From positions 117,423-181,422 of the forward strand of contig NZ_SLZF01000016.1 in NCBI RefSeq assembly GCF_004341515.1: a stretch of DNA of 64,000 nt. Direction: 5' to 3'. The notes under the pieces were generated by a model. That model worked only from the letters and a program-made list of their open reading frames with translations, made no database searches and was not told the origin of the DNA. Both the position numbers and the translations under genes were made by a program. Every line of letters starts with the position of its first letter. Positions within the stretch are counted from its first letter, which is position 1. Below are positions 17,821 to 26,448 of the stretch, one piece after another. The DNA is from Allobosea sp. BK604. GTDB lineage: Bacteria > Pseudomonadota > Alphaproteobacteria > Rhizobiales > Beijerinckiaceae.

Positions 17821-17853
17821 GTCCAGTTTATGTTAAGTTGATAAGTCCAATTT
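17821..17853 (+). promoter_or_regulatory. Direct repeat gtccaRttt, candidate MocR operator
   Basis: gtccagttt at 17821-17829 and gtccaattt at 17845-17853 are identical except for one base and lie 24 bases apart, immediately before the regulator start at 17858. MocR/PdxR proteins bind direct repeats in divergent promoters and often repress their own gene. The repeats are observed; the binding role is inferred. Confidence 0.4.
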
Positions 17854-17857
17854 CCAC

Positions 17858-19297
17858 ATGAGGCCGATCGTGACGCTTCACATCAGGCTCGACGGGCAGA
17901 CCGATCTCACCGGGCAGATCTACCGTCAGGTCCGGCGCGCGATCCTCGACGGCCGGCTGCGCCCGGGCGATCGGCTGCCGCCGAGCCGCGAGCTCGCTCG
18001 CACCCTCTCGGTCTCGCGGCTGACCGTCACGATCGCCTACGAGCGGCTGGCCGGGGAGGGCTTCGTCAGGACGGCGGCCGGATCGGGAACCTTCGTCAGC
18101 TCGGCGATGGCAGGCCAGAAGCGCGATGAAGCTCCGGCGATCCAGGCGGCGGATGCGATATCGCCCCGCCCGATCTGGGATACGGTCGTGCTCCCCACCG
18201 CCTTCGATCGGCCCGCCATCTATGATTTTCGCACCGGCCTGCCGGATGGCGCGCTGTTTCCTCATCGCAGTTGGCGACGGCTCGTCGGACGCGAACTGCG
18301 GGCTGCCGAGACATCCGCGATGATCTACGGACAGCCGGGCGGCGCCAGCCTTCTCCGCTCGGCGATCGCGCGGCATGTCGCGGTATCGCGCGGCATCGAC
18401 GCGTCCGAGGACCGCATCCTGATCACGAGCGGAACCCAGCAGGCGTTGGACATCGTCGCGCGGGTCGTGCTCACGCCCGGCGATACGATTGCGGTCGAGG
18501 ATCCGGGCTACGAACCGCCGCGGCATCTGTTCAGGTCGCTGGGCCTGCAGGTCGCCGGCGTGCCCGTGGACCATGAAGGGATCGTGGTCGACCGGCTCCC
18601 GAACGATGCGCGCGCCGTCTATGTCACGCCGTCCCACCAATATCCGCTGGGCGTCGTCATGAGCATGCGCCGTCGGCGGGCGTTGCTGCAATGGGCGGAG
18701 CGCCGCGACGCGCTGATCATCGAGGATGACTATGACAGCGAGTTTCGCTTCGTTGGCCGTCCCCTCGAGCCGCTGCAGACGATCGATGCGGCAGGACGCG
18801 TGATCTATGTGGGATCGTTCTCCAAGACGCTGTCGCCATCGATCCGCCTCGGCTTCCTGTTCGCTCCGGCCTCACTCCTGCCGGCGTTGAGGAAGGCCAA
18901 ATACGTTTCGGACTGGTATGCGCCGGAACTGCTCCAGAACGTGCTCGGCAACTTCATTGCCGGCGGCGGCTTCGCGCGCCATATCCGCAAGGCCGGCGCA
19001 GTGTATCGCAGCCGGCGCCGCCTGATCGAAGCTGCGATCCGCCGGGATTTTCGCGAGCATCTCGATGTCGTTCCGTCCGAAACGGGGCTGCATCTGACCG
19101 CGACCGCCAAACATCTGTCCGCCGCCGAACTCGAACTGGTCGCAGGCCGCGCCCGCGAAAGAGGCGTCGCCGTGCATCGGCTGGTCTCCTTCGCCGTGAC
19201 CGAAGCCCCGCGAGCGGGCCTCGTTCTGGGCTTCGGCGCGATCCGGACGGACCAGATCGAGCCTGGCCTCAAGATCCTGCACGAATGCTTTCGGTAG
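17858..19297 (+). CDS. MocR/PdxR-family regulator (GntR helix-turn-helix plus aminotransferase domain)
   Basis: A 479-residue protein. Residues 10-80 are a GntR-type winged helix (GRLRPGDRLPPSRELARTLSVSRLTVTIAYERL). Residues 110-479 are a fold-type I aminotransferase domain that binds PLP: ITSGTQQALD at 189-198, IEDDYDSEF at 288-296 and the PLP lysine Lys323 in VGSFSKTLSPSIRLGF. MocR proteins use PLP or an aldimine as effector. It is divergent from the SRPBCC gene pair and convergent with htpG. The target pathway is unknown. Confidence 0.9.
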   Translation: MRPIVTLHIRLDGQTDLTGQIYRQVRRAILDGRLRPGDRLPPSRELARTLSVSRLTVTIAYERLAGEGFVRTAAGSGTFVSSAMAGQKRDEAPAIQAADAISPRPIWDTVVLPTAFDRPAIYDFRTGLPDGALFPHRSWRRLVGRELRAAETSAMIYGQPGGASLLRSAIARHVAVSRGIDASEDRILITSGTQQALDIVARVVLTPGDTIAVEDPGYEPPRHLFRSLGLQVAGVPVDHEGIVVDRLPNDARAVYVTPSHQYPLGVVMSMRRRRALLQWAERRDALIIEDDYDSEFRFVGRPLEPLQTIDAAGRVIYVGSFSKTLSPSIRLGFLFAPASLLPALRKAKYVSDWYAPELLQNVLGNFIAGGGFARHIRKAGAVYRSRRRLIEAAIRRDFREHLDVVPSETGLHLTATAKHLSAAELELVAGRARERGVAVHRLVSFAVTEAPRAGLVLGFGAIRTDQIEPGLKILHECFR

Positions 19298-19390
19298 CAG
19301 AGCAGCGAACGGAGGATCGAAGGGCGCGCGAGATGGCGCCTGACGAGGCCGCACGTCACCGCTGAGGAGCGACGCGTAGATCCGCCGCGG

Positions 19391-21274
19391 TCAGCTCTTG
19401 TCGATGGTTCTCGCGATGATGCGGCTCAGTCGTTCGGCAAATGCGCCGGCATCGGCGGGGCGTTCCCCGTCCAGCACGCGCGCAGTGTCGAGGAGAAGAT
19501 GGGCGACGTCGCCCCGCAATGCGGCGTCGTCGACTTCGGCGAGCGCCGTGATCATGGCGTGCCGCGGATTGACCTCCAGGATCGGCTTTGCCGCGCTTTC
19601 GCCTCGACCCGCTGCGCTGAGAAGACGCTCGAACTGGCGATCCGGCCCGCTATCCGGCGCCACCAGGCAGACCGCGCTGTCGGTCAGCCGCTCCGAGGCG
19701 CGCACATCGGTGACGTCGTCGCCCAGCAAGTCCTTCATGGCCGCCAGCAGGGAGCCGACCTGTGCGCTGGTGTCGACGGCAGGCGGCGCGACGCCATCAA
19801 GCAGCGGGATCAGCCCGAGATCGGCCGCCCCCTGCGTCACCGACTTGAACGGCTTGCCTTCGAAATCGGGCGAGGACGAAACCCAGAAGCTGTCGACCGG
19901 GTCCGATAGCAGGAGCACTTCGATGCCGCGTGCCCGGAAGCCTTCGAGCTGCGGCGAAGTCGCGATCCTGCCGGAATCGTCGCCGGCGATGTAGTAGATC
20001 GCGGTCTGATTGTCCTTGATCGCAGAGACATAGTCCTTGAGGCTGCGCACGCCCTCGCCGGAGCCCGTGGTCCGGAAACGCGCGAGGCCGAGCAGCTGCG
20101 CCCGGCGTTCGAAATCCTCGTAAAGTCCCTCCTTGATGACCGCCCCGAAATTCTCCCAGATCTTCGCGAAGGTCTCGGCATCATTCTCGGCCAGCTTCGC
20201 CAGATCGGCCAGCACGCGATTGGTGACGCCCTTCTTGATTGCGCCGAGCAGCGGGCTGTCCTGGATCATCTCGCGCGAAACGTTGAGCGGCAGGTCCGCG
20301 GTGTCGACGATGCCGCGGACGAAGCGCAGATAGCGCGGCATCAGCTCGGCTTCGTCGGTGATGAAGATGCGCTTCACGTAGAGCTTGATCCGGCCCTTGC
20401 GGTCGGCGTCGAACAGATCGAACGGCCGTGCTCCCGGGACGAAGGTGAGCACGGTGTATTCGTGCCGCCCTTCGGCCCGGAAATGAACGGTCGCGGCAGG
20501 CTCGTCGTACTGCCCGGCGACGCTGCGGTAGAAATCGGCGTACTCCTCGGCCGTGATCTCGCTTTTCGGCCTGGTCCAGAGCGCGGCTCCGTCGGCGAGC
20601 GTCGTCGCCTCCGCGCCGGGTTTCTCGACCAGCGCGATCGGCACCGGGACGTGGCCGGACTGCTCCTTGACGATGCGCTCCAGCGTCCAGCGCTCGGTGT
20701 AGGACTTGGCGTCGTCCATCAGCCGAAGCGTCACCCGCGTGCCGCGCGGGGGAGCCTCCTCCAATGCGACAGGCGCGACCGTGAACTCGCCCTTGCCGTC
20801 GGAGGACCAGGCCCAGGCCTCGCTGCTGCCGGCGCGGCGGCTGACGACCTCGACCTCGGCGGCGACCATGAAGGCCGAGTAGAAGCCGACGCCGAACTGG
20901 CCGATGAGCTGGGCGCCCTCCTTGCCCTCGGCCGCCGCGACGCGATCCATGAAGCTGCGCGTGCCCGAGCGGGCAATCGTGCCGAGCGCCTCGACCATCT
21001 CGTCGCGGCTCATGCCGATGCCGTTATCGGCGATGACGAGCCGGCCGGCCTCGCCATCGGCCGTGATGGTGATGGCCAGCTTCGGCTCGTCGCCCAGCAG
21101 CTCGGGACTGGCGATCGCCTCGTAGCGCAGCTTCTCGCAGGCGTCGGCGGCATTCGAGATCAGCTCGCGCAGGAAGACGTCCCGGTCGGAATAGACCGAG
21201 TGAACCATCATGTGCAGGAGGCGGGCGACGTCGGCTTCGAAACTGCGATGCTCGGCTGTGGCGGTCGTCATCAT
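19391..21274 (-). CDS. htpG: Molecular chaperone HtpG (Hsp90)
   Basis: A 627-residue bacterial Hsp90, of usual length. The GHKL ATP-binding motifs are intact: FLRELISNAADACEKLRYEA with the Mg-binding Asn41, DNGIGMS at 83-89 and GQFGVGFYSAFMVA at 125-138. The middle domain has GIVDTADLPLNVSREMIQD. It assists folding of client proteins under stress in the cytosol. Two ATGs are adjacent (21274 and 21271). It appears monocistronic, convergent with the MocR gene and preceded by 186 bases without another gene. Confidence 0.96.
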   Translation of the reverse strand: MMTTATAEHRSFEADVARLLHMMVHSVYSDRDVFLRELISNAADACEKLRYEAIASPELLGDEPKLAITITADGEAGRLVIADNGIGMSRDEMVEALGTIARSGTRSFMDRVAAAEGKEGAQLIGQFGVGFYSAFMVAAEVEVVSRRAGSSEAWAWSSDGKGEFTVAPVALEEAPPRGTRVTLRLMDDAKSYTERWTLERIVKEQSGHVPVPIALVEKPGAEATTLADGAALWTRPKSEITAEEYADFYRSVAGQYDEPAATVHFRAEGRHEYTVLTFVPGARPFDLFDADRKGRIKLYVKRIFITDEAELMPRYLRFVRGIVDTADLPLNVSREMIQDSPLLGAIKKGVTNRVLADLAKLAENDAETFAKIWENFGAVIKEGLYEDFERRAQLLGLARFRTTGSGEGVRSLKDYVSAIKDNQTAIYYIAGDDSGRIATSPQLEGFRARGIEVLLLSDPVDSFWVSSSPDFEGKPFKSVTQGAADLGLIPLLDGVAPPAVDTSAQVGSLLAAMKDLLGDDVTDVRASERLTDSAVCLVAPDSGPDRQFERLLSAAGRGESAAKPILEVNPRHAMITALAEVDDAALRGDVAHLLLDTARVLDGERPADAGAFAERLSRIIARTIDKS

Positions 21275-21460
21275 CTGAGATCCGGATGTGTCTGCATGAA
21301 CGCGGCGCGCCAGCTGCAGCGCCTTCGCCCGGATCGATAGCCTGTGCCGTCATCGCAGCCAAGCTCGCAACGGCGCAAGGCTGCCGGCGAACGGAAGACC
21401 GCGTTCCCGATCCTGCCGTTATGCGCTGGATCGGGCGAGATTGATCGGCTCCCGGCGCCT

Positions 21461-23197
21461 TCAGCGATGCTTCAGGCCGGCGACCGTCGAAAGGTAGGCG
21501 AGCAGCGCTTCCTCCGTCAGCGCGTCGATCAGGGCAATGTAGCCATCGGGCCGGATCAGCACGGCCGCCCGCCTGGCATCGCCAAACAGCGCGGCGACGG
21601 CGTCGCCTGCATCCGTGACCACCGTCACGCCGGGCGGATCATCCCAATCCTGGCCCGCCGGCAGCAGGGCGATCGCCGTGAACAGGCCCGGCCAGGCCCA
21701 CGCCAGTCGGGCGGCGATGGCCTCGAGCCGGTCGCGCGCCGCGAGGTCCGGCCAGGCCAGCAAGGTGAAGCCGGGCTTCCTCGTCAGGTCGAACAGCCGC
21801 AGGGGGAAGCCCGTCGCCCGCTGCCGCAGGCCCTGGACATCCGGAATGCGATCGCCGGGCCTCAGCCGGAAGCCGGCTTCGCCGCCCGCGAGCGGGCCGG
21901 AGGCGTAGCTCACCAGGATCTGGGTGTCGTGCAGCCGGTCCGGCGGCTCGGCCGGCTTGCCGAAATTCATGCTGCGCCTGACGGTGTCCTCGATGACGTC
22001 AGCGGCGACCGGGCGCCGTTCCGCCTCATAGCTGTCCAGCAAGGCGGGCCCGGCCTGGCCTTGCGCGACGGCCGCGAGCTTCCAGGCGAGGTTATAGGCA
22101 TCCTGGATGCCGGTGTTCATGCCCTGTCCGCCGGTCGGTGGATGGATGTGGCAGGCATCGCCGGCCAGGAAGACATTCCCGACACGGTAGCGCTCCGCCA
22201 GCCGCATGCTGATCCGGAACACCGAGGACCAGCGCATGTCCGACAGAACCGGTGGGCCAGAGCATCGTCGCGTTTCTCCGAATCGCGAAGATGCTCTATC
22301 TATTTGCTTTGACGCATTTTCTTCACGCGAACCGGTACCCACTTCGCTCGAAAATGCTCCAGGCACCAGCCTGTCCGAGACCTCCTGGAGCTGCGCCAGC
22401 GCCGCCCCCGGACGCTCGGACTGGATGCCATGCGCGATGGTTTCGCCGGACTTTGCGTCAGACCCTGCGTCGGGCGCGGCGCCAGGCTCGAGCGGCGCCA
22501 TCATCGACACCCGATAGCGCCCGCGCTCGGTGAGGGGGATGGCGACGAAGAAATCCGGCGGGCCATCGCTCGCGGGCCTGATCGCCTGAAGCGTCATGCC
22601 ACGCGGCAGGTCCCAGTCGATCGAGACATCGCCGAGCATGAATTCATAGGGAAAGGCGCTCCCCTCAAAGGCAAGGCCCAGCGCCTTGCGGACGGCGCTA
22701 TGGGCGCCGTCGCAGCCGACGACATAATCGTAGCGCCGCTGCTCGACCTGGCCCTGCCGCTCCAGCGCGACGGCAATTCCCTCCGCCTCCTGGCTCAACC
22801 CGGTCAGCCGGCAAGAACGCTCGACCAGGATTCCACGCCGCCGCAGATGCTCCTCAAGCACCGCCTCGGTGCGATCCTGCGGCACGCCGTAATGGCTGTA
22901 GGGCAGGTCGCTCAGGTCGATCGTCTCGTCATGGACGATCGCGTCGGCTCCGCGATGGAGGACCGAGCGGCGGCCGGTGATCTGCAGGCCGGCCGCCAGG
23001 ATATCGCGGGCGACGCCCATGGCCTCGAAGATCTCGAGCGTGCGTGGCGAGACGCCGATCGCCCGGCAGAACGGGGAGGGGGCGGCGGCAGCGTCGATCA
23101 CGCGCGGGCGAACGCCGTGACGGGCCAGCTGGATGGCCAGCGACAGGCCGACCGGTCCTGCGCCGACGATCAGGATGGATGCCGAAGCTGGCGACAT
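21461..23197 (-). CDS. FAD-dependent aromatic hydroxylase (PheA/TfdB-type), with in-frame repeat insertion
   Basis: A 578-residue class A flavin monooxygenase. The Rossmann motif VGAGPVGLSLAIQL is at residues 11-24, VGCDGAHSAVRKALG at 160-174 (the DG motif), and the second FAD motif VFLAGDACHIHPPTGGQGMNTGIQDAYNLAWKL follows in the second half. A thioredoxin-like C-terminal domain ends the protein. Such enzymes hydroxylate phenolic rings with NADPH and O2. Residues about 280-313 are not part of the fold: they are encoded by a 100-bp interspersed repeat, placed where relatives run directly from a LVPG-like segment to the SDPRW..FRIS segment. The frame is maintained, so it may still be active. 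Start ATG 23197. Confidence 0.88.
   Translation of the reverse strand: MSPASASILIVGAGPVGLSLAIQLARHGVRPRVIDAAAAPSPFCRAIGVSPRTLEIFEAMGVARDILAAGLQITGRRSVLHRGADAIVHDETIDLSDLPYSHYGVPQDRTEAVLEEHLRRRGILVERSCRLTGLSQEAEGIAVALERQGQVEQRRYDYVVGCDGAHSAVRKALGLAFEGSAFPYEFMLGDVSIDWDLPRGMTLQAIRPASDGPPDFFVAIPLTERGRYRVSMMAPLEPGAAPDAGSDAKSGETIAHGIQSERPGAALAQLQEVSDRLVPGAFSSEVGTGSREENASKQIDRASSRFGETRRCSGPPVLSDMRWSSVFRISMRLAERYRVGNVFLAGDACHIHPPTGGQGMNTGIQDAYNLAWKLAAVAQGQAGPALLDSYEAERRPVAADVIEDTVRRSMNFGKPAEPPDRLHDTQILVSYASGPLAGGEAGFRLRPGDRIPDVQGLRQRATGFPLRLFDLTRKPGFTLLAWPDLAARDRLEAIAARLAWAWPGLFTAIALLPAGQDWDDPPGVTVVTDAGDAVAALFGDARRAAVLIRPDGYIALIDALTEEALLAYLSTVAGLKHR
22260..22359 (-). repeat. Interspersed palindromic repeat (family B) inside a coding gene
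   Basis: A 100-bp unit with complementary ends (gagcat and atgctc) and two internal hairpins. In the orientation of the host gene it reads through the core GAAGTGGGTACCGGTTCGCG and ends at the GATGCTC motif. The same unit recurs at 55274-55372 and 59690-59789 in intergenic DNA, with a partial copy at 57290-57303. Here it lies within the flavin monooxygenase gene and is translated without a stop. Confidence 0.9.
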
Positions 23198-23252
23198 CGG
23201 AGCGTCTCCGGGGCTAAGAGGGCAAGACGGATGCCGGGTCGGCAGCCCCGCT

Positions 23253-23807
23253 TCAGCCTTGCGGCGGTGCAAGCGCCGGGCCGGCCTTGCGGTAATATTC
23301 CGTGAACTTGAAGGCTCCCACCAGCGCGACGACGATGACGAGAATCGGGAGCCGGTGCGGCAGCGCCGGCCACAGCATCATGGCAAGCTCCGCCAGGACC
23401 ATCGCCAGGAAGGCGCATGCCCAGGCGGCCGAGATCACCACGTTCTTCCTGATGAATTCGGGGCTGTCCCAGAAGGCGGGCGCGACGCTCTCCTTGGCGT
23501 ACTGGATGGTGAAGGGGCGCCCGATCGCGATCGACAGGACGACGATCAGCAGCAGCCCGAGATCGACCCAGAATTTCGCCGCGACCAGCGAAAGATCGAC
23601 CTTGGCGAAGCTCTCGACGGCTGCCAGCCCGAGAAACAGCAGAAGGGAGCCGAGCTCCAGGATCTTGGGCGCCTTGCCCCGCAGGCGCCCATGCAGGACG
23701 ACGGCAGCCGACGCCAGGGCGCCGAGGATCAGGGCGGCTTGCGAACCCAGAAGCGAGACGCCGAGGGCGAAGGCGACAAATGGGGCGAAGGCGAGAAGAA
23801 GGTCCAT
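23253..23807 (-). CDS. Hypothetical integral membrane protein
   Basis: A 184-residue protein with about five hydrophobic helices: residues 1-20, 24-40, 50-63, 74-93 and 122-145, plus a final one at 150-168. A charged loop (TIQYAKESVAPAFWDSPEFIRKNV) separates the halves. The ATG at 23807 is preceded by GGGAGA. I do not recognise a family with confidence. It is the last gene of a leftward group of small membrane and exported proteins and stands 55 bases from the flavin monooxygenase start. Confidence 0.65.
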   Translation of the reverse strand: MDLLLAFAPFVAFALGVSLLGSQAALILGALASAAVVLHGRLRGKAPKILELGSLLLFLGLAAVESFAKVDLSLVAAKFWVDLGLLLIVVLSIAIGRPFTIQYAKESVAPAFWDSPEFIRKNVVISAAWACAFLAMVLAELAMMLWPALPHRLPILVIVVALVGAFKFTEYYRKAGPALAPPQG

Positions 23808-23890
23808 GCTGGGTCTCCCTGGCGTCGATGAGGATGGTTTGGACGGCCTGCAATCCCTCGAAGCGGATCGGTCCCGCATGCGGGACGAAC

Positions 23891-24361
23891 TCAGCTCTGC
23901 TTGAAATAGGGCCATGACCGCAGGTGGAGCATGATGATCGGGTAGGCCATGATCGCGGCGCCGCCTGCAAGGGCGCCTGCCGCAACCGGAAGCGAGAGTG
24001 CGCCCTCCGCGGCTGCGCGCGCCCAGATAGCCCATGCTGCCGGCAGGAACAGCAGCACCGCCGTGGCGGTGCCTGGCGAAAAGCGTCCGCGTGTCAGCAG
24101 CATCGGCCCGATATGGAAGAAGACGGCGTTGATCAGCATCAGCGAGGCGAAGATCAGCGGTGCCAGCGCGAGGCTGTCTGCCAGCATCGCCTGGGCGATA
24201 CCGAGGGCGATGACGATGGCGTTGGTGACGTAGAAGTCACTCCATTCGACCGGCAGCTTGATGACCGCGCGAGCCCAGCCGCGCCAGTCGAAGGAGAACT
24301 CCTCCATGATGTGGAGGGCATAGGCCGCCATCGCGAGCCAGGCCAGCGTCGTGAGCGTCAT
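23891..24361 (-). CDS. HXXEE-domain membrane protein
   Basis: A 156-residue membrane protein with HIMEEFSFDW near residue 22, matching the HxxEE motif that names this family, followed by NAIVIALGIAQAML and NAVFFHIGPMLLT. About five membrane helices are present. HxxEE proteins are small bacterial membrane proteins of unknown function, suspected to bind a metal through the His and Glu residues. The ATG at 24361 begins the first helix; the in-frame extension upstream is shadow sequence. It ends 83 bases before the next gene of the group. Confidence 0.78.
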   Translation of the reverse strand: MTLTTLAWLAMAAYALHIMEEFSFDWRGWARAVIKLPVEWSDFYVTNAIVIALGIAQAMLADSLALAPLIFASLMLINAVFFHIGPMLLTRGRFSPGTATAVLLFLPAAWAIWARAAAEGALSLPVAAGALAGGAAIMAYPIIMLHLRSWPYFKQS

Positions 24362-24505
24362 GACGAGCGGTTCCCTTGATCTGCGGCGGACGGGCGGCCA
24401 GCCCGGGCAAGAATGCCGGGCAAGACCGCCGGGCAAGATTGCGGGGGGAAGGGCTGCATTCCCGCCCCCGCCAGGCGCCCTTCCATGGGCGCCGGCCGGC
24501 TTGAG

Positions 24506-24847
24506 CTACTGCCAGCCGCCGCCGGGCAGGCGGCCATGATAGGGCGTGTCGCGGCAATGGCCCCAGGGACCGCGCCAGAAGCCGGGCGGGCAACCATTGC
24601 CGCGATAGGCCAGGCGCGGCTCGTAGAAGCCGCCGGGATAGGGGCCGGTGCCGTAGCGATGGCAGGCGCCGCCCGGCCCGCGATAGCGGTTCGGGCCGCA
24701 GCCATCGGCGACCTCGACCAGGAGAGAGCCGGCATCGCCGGCACCGGTGATGGGCATGGCGGTCATGGGCATGGCGGAAGTGGGCGAGGCGGAAGCGAAG
24801 AGCGCGAGCAATGTCGCGGCGGCGGCCGCCCTGGTCAGTGAAAGCAT
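24506..24847 (-). CDS. Small exported Gly/Cys-rich protein (GCG_CRPN-like)
   Basis: A 113-residue protein. Residues 1-25 form a signal peptide ending in SPTSA. The mature part has two similar cysteine-containing units, DGCGPNRYRGPGGACHR and NGCPPGFWRGPWGHCRD, and ends GRLPGGGWQ. This DGCGP..RGP.G.C pattern and ending are common in small secreted proteins of Hyphomicrobiales, annotated as GCG_CRPN-type. Function is unknown; it is probably a periplasmic or envelope protein. Its start at 24847 is well placed before the signal peptide. Confidence 0.8.
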   Translation of the reverse strand: MLSLTRAAAAATLLALFASASPTSAMPMTAMPITGAGDAGSLLVEVADGCGPNRYRGPGGACHRYGTGPYPGGFYEPRLAYRGNGCPPGFWRGPWGHCRDTPYHGRLPGGGWQ

Positions 24848-24934
24848 GGTCGAATTCCCCGTGATGTTCGTCGGTTTCGCCGTTCATCGGACTTGGCAGT
24901 TCAGCAGACTTGGCCGTTCAGGAGACTTGGCCGT

Positions 24935-25333
24935 TCAGTAGATGACGACCGATCCCCACGGCCCCCAGGGGCCGAAATCGAAGGAATCCTGAGCCATCGA
25001 GGCGGTCATGCGCCGCTCGTCCGCGAGGTTCTTCTGGAAGACCATTTGCCGGTACTGGCCATAGGCATTCTGGTCGCCGACATAGACGCATTGGCAGACC
25101 ACCGGATCGGCATAGACGTAGACAAAGTCGTTGCCATTCGCCTGCCGGACGAACTTGTTGGGCGGCAGCTTGCGCATCGAGGCCTGGCGCTGCGGCGTGT
25201 TGGCGGGCTGGGCCGTGAAGCCGGCGGCGGCGAGCAGGTCCTCCTTGTTCTCGATTTTCTCCGGGACCGATTGGCAGGCGCCCAGCATCAGGGCGATGCC
25301 GGCAAGCGCCGGCAGGACAGCAAGACGGGTCAT
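24935..25333 (-). CDS. Hypothetical lipoprotein
   Basis: A 132-residue protein with a lipoprotein signal: MTRLAVLPALAGIALMLGACQS, where LGAC is the lipobox and Cys20 the acylation site. The body contains paired cysteines (VVCQCVYVGDQNAYGQYRQM) and ends in an aromatic, glycine-rich FGPWGPWGSVVIY. The ATG at 25333 has GGAG seven bases upstream. I do not recognise the family. It belongs to the run of small exported proteins transcribed leftward from about 26.1 kb. Confidence 0.75.
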   Translation of the reverse strand: MTRLAVLPALAGIALMLGACQSVPEKIENKEDLLAAAGFTAQPANTPQRQASMRKLPPNKFVRQANGNDFVYVYADPVVCQCVYVGDQNAYGQYRQMVFQKNLADERRMTASMAQDSFDFGPWGPWGSVVIY

Positions 25334-25361
25334 CACGAGGCTCCAGGTTGGTCGTTCGTCA

Positions 25362-25727
25362 TCAGAGGCCGAGAGTGCTCTTCTCGTTCCTCAGGAACAT
25401 CATCTGGTCGGTATAGGCATCGACCAGGCAGTCGGTGTTCGCTTGGCAGGCGTTGCGGCGGGCGATGAAGCGGCTTTGCATCTGCTTCACCCGGGCAACC
25501 GTCGCGGCCGGTGCGCCGCTGCCGACGATCACGAAGTACATGCCGGCCGTTCTCTCATCGAGGCTGGCCAGATTGGCGTCGGCGCAGATCCTTTTCTCGG
25601 CCGGCAGCGAGGCGTTGCGGCAATCGAAGGAGGCCGCCGCAGTCGACGATGACGCTGCCGCCGCCGAAAACAGGAGGGCGACCACGCCGAGCAGTCCGAG
25701 CGCACGCAGATTCACGATCGTCTTCAT
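25362..25727 (-). CDS. Exported LprI-like (DUF1311) protein
   Basis: A 121-residue protein with a signal peptide (residues 1-33, ending STAAA) and a cysteine pattern SFDCRNASLPAEKRICADANLASLDERTAGMY..QSRFIARRNAC..DCLVDAYTDQMMFL. This C..A....E..IC.d..La.LD..Y spacing is that of the lysozyme-inhibitor LprI N-terminal domain. Family members are periplasmic; some inhibit lysozyme. GGAGG precedes the ATG at 25727, which is therefore preferred over the ATG at 25742. Confidence 0.75.
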   Translation of the reverse strand: MKTIVNLRALGLLGVVALLFSAAAASSSTAAASFDCRNASLPAEKRICADANLASLDERTAGMYFVIVGSGAPAATVARVKQMQSRFIARRNACQANTDCLVDAYTDQMMFLRNEKSTLGL

Positions 25728-25838
25728 CGAAGCCTCCGTCATCGGCTCTGGCAGGTCTGGGTGGTGCCGCCACGCTTCAGCGTCGCGCCCGTTCGCTTGA
25801 TCCGGAATTCGGCTTTGCCGCGCCCTCTGTCGGCGCGG

Positions 25839-26108
25839 TCAGTCGCCGAACCTTTCGGCGGCGAAATCGATGCCGGCCTGCACCTGGCCGATCGCCTGCT
25901 GGATCAGCTGAACGGCCTTGGCCTTGTGGCCGCCCTTGTCGGAGGTCGCCTCGCGAAGCGAGCCGAGCGAGCTGTAGAGCGACGACAGCGCGCGCTCCAT
26001 GTTGCCCTGATAGGCAAGGGCCTCGTTGGCGGAGAGGACGGCGGACGCCGCGACGGCTCCGCCGGCGAGACGCAGCAGGTTGCGGCGGGATGCGGTGATC
26101 TCGGTCAT
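25839..26108 (-). CDS. Small Tat-exported hypothetical protein
   Basis: An 89-residue protein starting MTEITASRRNLLRLAGGAVAASAVLSANEALAY, a twin-arginine signal peptide (SRRNLLRL) with cleavage near residue 34. The mature part is a short two-helix segment (ERALSSLYSSLGSLREA, AVQLIQQAIGQVQAGIDFAAERF). I do not recognise a family; the helical pattern resembles small four-helix-bundle precursors. AGGAA lies upstream of the ATG at 26108. It is the first gene of the leftward group of small exported proteins. Confidence 0.7.
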   Translation of the reverse strand: MTEITASRRNLLRLAGGAVAASAVLSANEALAYQGNMERALSSLYSSLGSLREATSDKGGHKAKAVQLIQQAIGQVQAGIDFAAERFGD

Positions 26109-26448
26109 GTCATGGTTCCTTTCTGAGCGGGTCTGCGCAGGCCGGGGCCTGTTCGCCGCTTTCGCGGCCGGCGGGCGCCTTTCGGCCTCCGAACTGCGAT
26201 TGCTCCTCGGAATGCGGCATCGATCTTGCTCGACGGGATACTGGTATCGGCCGTGCAGTCGCGGAAGCGGGTCAAGCAATCCCGCTCGGAGATCTTCGCG
26301 GCCAATGACGAGCGTTCTATGCGCTGGTGGGGACGGCGTCCTGAAACAGGAGTGAATTCTTCCCGAAAGTGTGATCTTCTTCTTGTTCGGAAATCATTCG
26401 GAAGTCGTTCGCAGCCAATATTTTAATTGGAATAAGAAGGCTCGCACT
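26109..26448. other. Divergent intergenic region, AT-rich near its right end
   Basis: No gene is supported in these 340 bases. They should hold the promoters for the leftward exported-protein group and the rightward winged-helix regulator. Bases 26350-26448 are markedly richer in A and T than their surroundings and contain repeated ttcggaa words near 26389-26405, which could be binding sites. Nothing more can be assigned. Confidence 0.5.
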
